Source: an uncultured Lachnospira sp.
Lineage (GTDB): Bacteria; Bacillota; Clostridia; Lachnospirales; Lachnospiraceae
Direction: 5' to 3'
Assembly: GCA_947169835.1 (NCBI GenBank)
Contig: CAMVRH010000037.1
Location: 1 to 7,672, forward strand
DNA: 7,672 bases
The notes under the pieces were generated by a model, which did not search any database, was not told where the DNA came from, and was given only the letters and a program-made list of their open reading frames with translations. Positions 5,927 to 7,672 of the stretch are shown piece by piece. Numbering within the stretch: position 1 is the stretch's first letter; each line of letters begins with the position of its first letter. Both the position numbers and the translations under genes were made by a program.

Positions 5927-6790
5927 ATGAAGAGTATTAAGTTAAAAGCATATGGAAAAATTAATCTGGGCCTAGATGTGTTAGGCAAAAGAGATGATGG
6001 ATACCATGATCTTGATATGATTATGCAAAGTGTTGACCTACACGATGTAATAACTATTACAAAGAACGATAGTGGAGAAATTACAGTTAAGTCTAACACT
6101 TCCAAAATCCCGAACGACAAATCAAACCTAGCCTACAGAGCAGCTAAACTTTTGATGGAAGAGTTTAACATAGAAAAAGGTGTAGAGATAGAAATAGAGA
6201 AAAACATTCCTATCTCAGGTGGAATGGCCGGCGGAAGCGCAGACTGCGCAGCAGTTCTAAAAGGAATGAACAAACTATTCAAACTTAAACTAACAGAGCA
6301 GCAGCTTATGGCTAGAGGAGTAAGATTGGGAGCGGACGTTCCATTTTGCATTATGGGAAAAACCGCCCGCGCCGAAGGAATTGGCGAAGTCCTAACTCCT
6401 ATCCCAAACAAGCTAAAAGGATACTTGGTTATAGCAAAACCACCTATCTCGGTTTCTACAGGATTTGCTTATGGCCAAATTGATAAAGTTAAGATAAAGA
6501 ATAGACCTGATACAGAGGGCATTATAGAAGCCATTAAAGAGAATGACTTGAATTCTTTGGTGAAGACTATTTGCAATGTGTTTGAGGAAGTTACTATTCC
6601 AGAGCACAAAGAAATAGAAGAGATAAAAACAAAACTAAAAGATTGTGGCGCGCTAAACGCTATGATGTCAGGAAGTGGTCCTACAGTATTTGGAATATTT
6701 GAAGATAAGAAAAAGGCTGTGGAAGCAATCGATCGCATAAAGGAATTAGACGTTTTAGAACAGCTTTTCTTAGCAAAATTTGTTAACTAA
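5927..6790 (+). CDS. ispE: 4-diphosphocytidyl-2-C-methyl-D-erythritol kinase (MEP pathway)
   Basis: IspE is a GHMP-superfamily kinase that phosphorylates the 2-hydroxyl of CDP-methylerythritol with ATP, the fourth step of the non-mevalonate route to isopentenyl diphosphate. That route feeds undecaprenyl phosphate and quinone-type lipids. The 287-residue length is normal. Seen in order: AYGKINLGLDV (8-18) with catalytic K11; the GYHDL segment (25-29) that contacts substrate; the glycine-rich ATP loop ISGGMAGGSADCAA (96-109); GADVPF (135-140) with D137 as the partner of K11; and the third GHMP motif MSGSGPTVF (247-255). The ATP loop reads GGMAGGSAD where many homologues have GLAGGSSD, a conservative change. 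GAGGG-like GAGGG (5918-5922) lies 4 nt before the ATG, slightly close but acceptable. It is separated from pgm by a terminator; murI follows 62 bp downstream with its own promoter. Confidence 0.95.
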   Translation: MKSIKLKAYGKINLGLDVLGKRDDGYHDLDMIMQSVDLHDVITITKNDSGEITVKSNTSKIPNDKSNLAYRAAKLLMEEFNIEKGVEIEIEKNIPISGGMAGGSADCAAVLKGMNKLFKLKLTEQQLMARGVRLGADVPFCIMGKTARAEGIGEVLTPIPNKLKGYLVIAKPPISVSTGFAYGQIDKVKIKNRPDTEGIIEAIKENDLNSLVKTICNVFEEVTIPEHKEIEEIKTKLKDCGALNAMMSGSGPTVFGIFEDKKKAVEAIDRIKELDVLEQLFLAKFVN

Positions 6791-6808
6791 TAATTAACAA
6801 TTAGTTTA

Positions 6809-6837
6809 TTGACGAAAACAGACCTTAAGAGTAGAAT
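6809..6837 (+). promoter_or_regulatory. Strong SigA-type promoter of murI with a very short leader
   Basis: TTGACG (6809-6814) and TAGAAT (6832-6837) are each a 5-of-6 match, with the optimal 17-bp spacing: the best promoter in the window by eye. Counting about 7 nt from the -10 places the start near 6844, leaving only about 9 nt before ATG 6853. The Shine-Dalgarno AAGGTG (6843-6848) would then be at the extreme 5' end of the message. Confidence 0.75.
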
Positions 6838-6852
6838 GTAACAAGGTGATTT

Positions 6853-7671
6853 ATGGATACATTAAATAACAACGCGCCTATCGGAGTCTTTGACTCGGGT
6901 GTAGGCGGGCTCACAGTAGCTAGAGAGATAATTAGACAATTGCCAAATGAGAGCATCGTATATTTCGGTGACACGGCTAGAGTGCCTTACGGAAGTAAGT
7001 CAAAGGACACTATCATTCGTTTCTCAAGACAGATAGTGAATTTCCTAAAGACTAAAAATGTTAAGGCTATTGTTTTTGCGTGCAACACAGCCAGTGCCTT
7101 TGCGCTAGATACTATCGAGCGCGAGCTAGACATTCCAGTTATTGGCGTGGTTAAGCCTGGCGCTATCACGGCTATTCACAGCACAAAGAACAAACGTATC
7201 GGAATCATCGGAACTGAAGGTACAATCAAGAGTGAAATGTACACAAGCTACATTCAAAGCATCGACAAAGACATAGAAGTAGTCGGAAAGGCATGTCCTT
7301 TGTTTGTTCCGCTAGTGGAAGAGGGAATGCTGGATGATGAAGTCACAAAAGAGATGGCTACTAGATATCTAAAGGAACTCCAAAATGAAAACATCGATAG
7401 CTTGATTTTGGGTTGTACACACTATCCACTTCTAAGAAAGATGGTTGGAAAGATTATGGGTCCAGATGTTTGCCTGGTTAACCCAGCGTATGAGACTGCT
7501 ATTGGTCTTCGTGATATGTTGTCAGAAACAGGACTATCGGCAGATGAGGGAGCAGTTCCATCATACGAGTTTTATGTAAGTGATGATCCACTAAAATTTA
7601 AACAATTTGCAAACACTATAATGCCAACAGATATTGGTATTGTGAAAGAGGTCAATATAGAAAATTATTAA
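6853..7671 (+). CDS. murI: Glutamate racemase
   Basis: MurI converts L-glutamate to D-glutamate for the second residue of the peptidoglycan stem peptide; it is cofactor-independent and works in the cytoplasm. The protein is complete at 272 residues, with its TAA at 7669-7671. Motifs: IGVFDSGVGGLTV (10-22), with D14 and S15 of the substrate pocket; GDTARVPYG (39-47); the first catalytic cysteine in FACNTASA (75-82), C77; and the second in LGCTHYPLL (186-194), C188, with H190 beside it. Both cysteines of the two-base mechanism are present, so activity is expected. The ATG has AAGGTG with 4-nt spacing. It follows ispE on the same strand without an obvious terminator between them, but has a good promoter of its own, so it can be transcribed both alone and by read-through. 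Aspartate racemase is related but lacks this motif set. Confidence 0.96.
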   Translation: MDTLNNNAPIGVFDSGVGGLTVAREIIRQLPNESIVYFGDTARVPYGSKSKDTIIRFSRQIVNFLKTKNVKAIVFACNTASAFALDTIERELDIPVIGVVKPGAITAIHSTKNKRIGIIGTEGTIKSEMYTSYIQSIDKDIEVVGKACPLFVPLVEEGMLDDEVTKEMATRYLKELQNENIDSLILGCTHYPLLRKMVGKIMGPDVCLVNPAYETAIGLRDMLSETGLSADEGAVPSYEFYVSDDPLKFKQFANTIMPTDIGIVKEVNIENY

Positions 7672-7672
7672 A

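Noticed and set aside
6785..6806. AACTAAT/ATTAGTT hairpin after ispE as a terminator
   Set aside because: The stem has seven pairs, almost all A-T, overlaps the stop codon and is not followed by a T-run.

Overview
This A+T-rich window carries five complete protein genes and the 3' end of a sixth. It reads as chromosomal housekeeping DNA from a low-G+C Firmicute. The family-specific protein variants (a MocR regulator beginning MLTYDFSSRG, a PgcA-type phosphomutase of about 580 residues, a CCA enzyme with an HD domain) point to the Clostridia, most probably a Lachnospiraceae-like anaerobe. That placement is an inference from protein style; there is no rRNA or tRNA here. I see no mobile elements, CRISPR arrays, RNA genes or signs of recent transfer.

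Layout: (1) 1-185, the C-terminal end of a small membrane protein on the + strand. It ends in a long, symmetrical hairpin (184-242) that can terminate transcription from both sides. (2) 249-1082 on the - strand, a pyridoxal/pyridoxamine kinase of the B6 salvage pathway. (3) 1083-1202, a compact divergent control region in which the two back-to-back promoters overlap almost completely and share a 7-bp inverted repeat, with a third copy of the same word downstream. (4) 1203-4019 on the + strand, one 938-residue reading frame that joins a full-length MocR/PdxR-type PLP-binding regulator to a full-length CCA-adding tRNA nucleotidyltransferase through a lysine-rich linker of repeating 9-residue units. 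(5) 4099-5838, alpha-phosphoglucomutase. (6) 5927-6790, ispE of the MEP isoprenoid pathway. (7) 6853-7671, murI, glutamate racemase, complete with its stop codon one base before the window ends.

The left half looks like a vitamin B6 homeostasis circuit: the kinase makes PLP, and the divergent MocR protein is expected to sense PLP and control both promoters. The surprise is that this regulator is covalently joined to the enzyme that finishes tRNA 3' ends, which is normally a separate housekeeping protein. No good independent start exists for the CCA half, so its expression and perhaps activity should be tied to the B6 regulator. The right half (pgm, ispE, murI) supplies precursors for sugar nucleotides, isoprenoid lipid carriers and peptidoglycan. 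These three are on one strand but each has its own promoter-like sequence, and only pgm is followed by a clear terminator.
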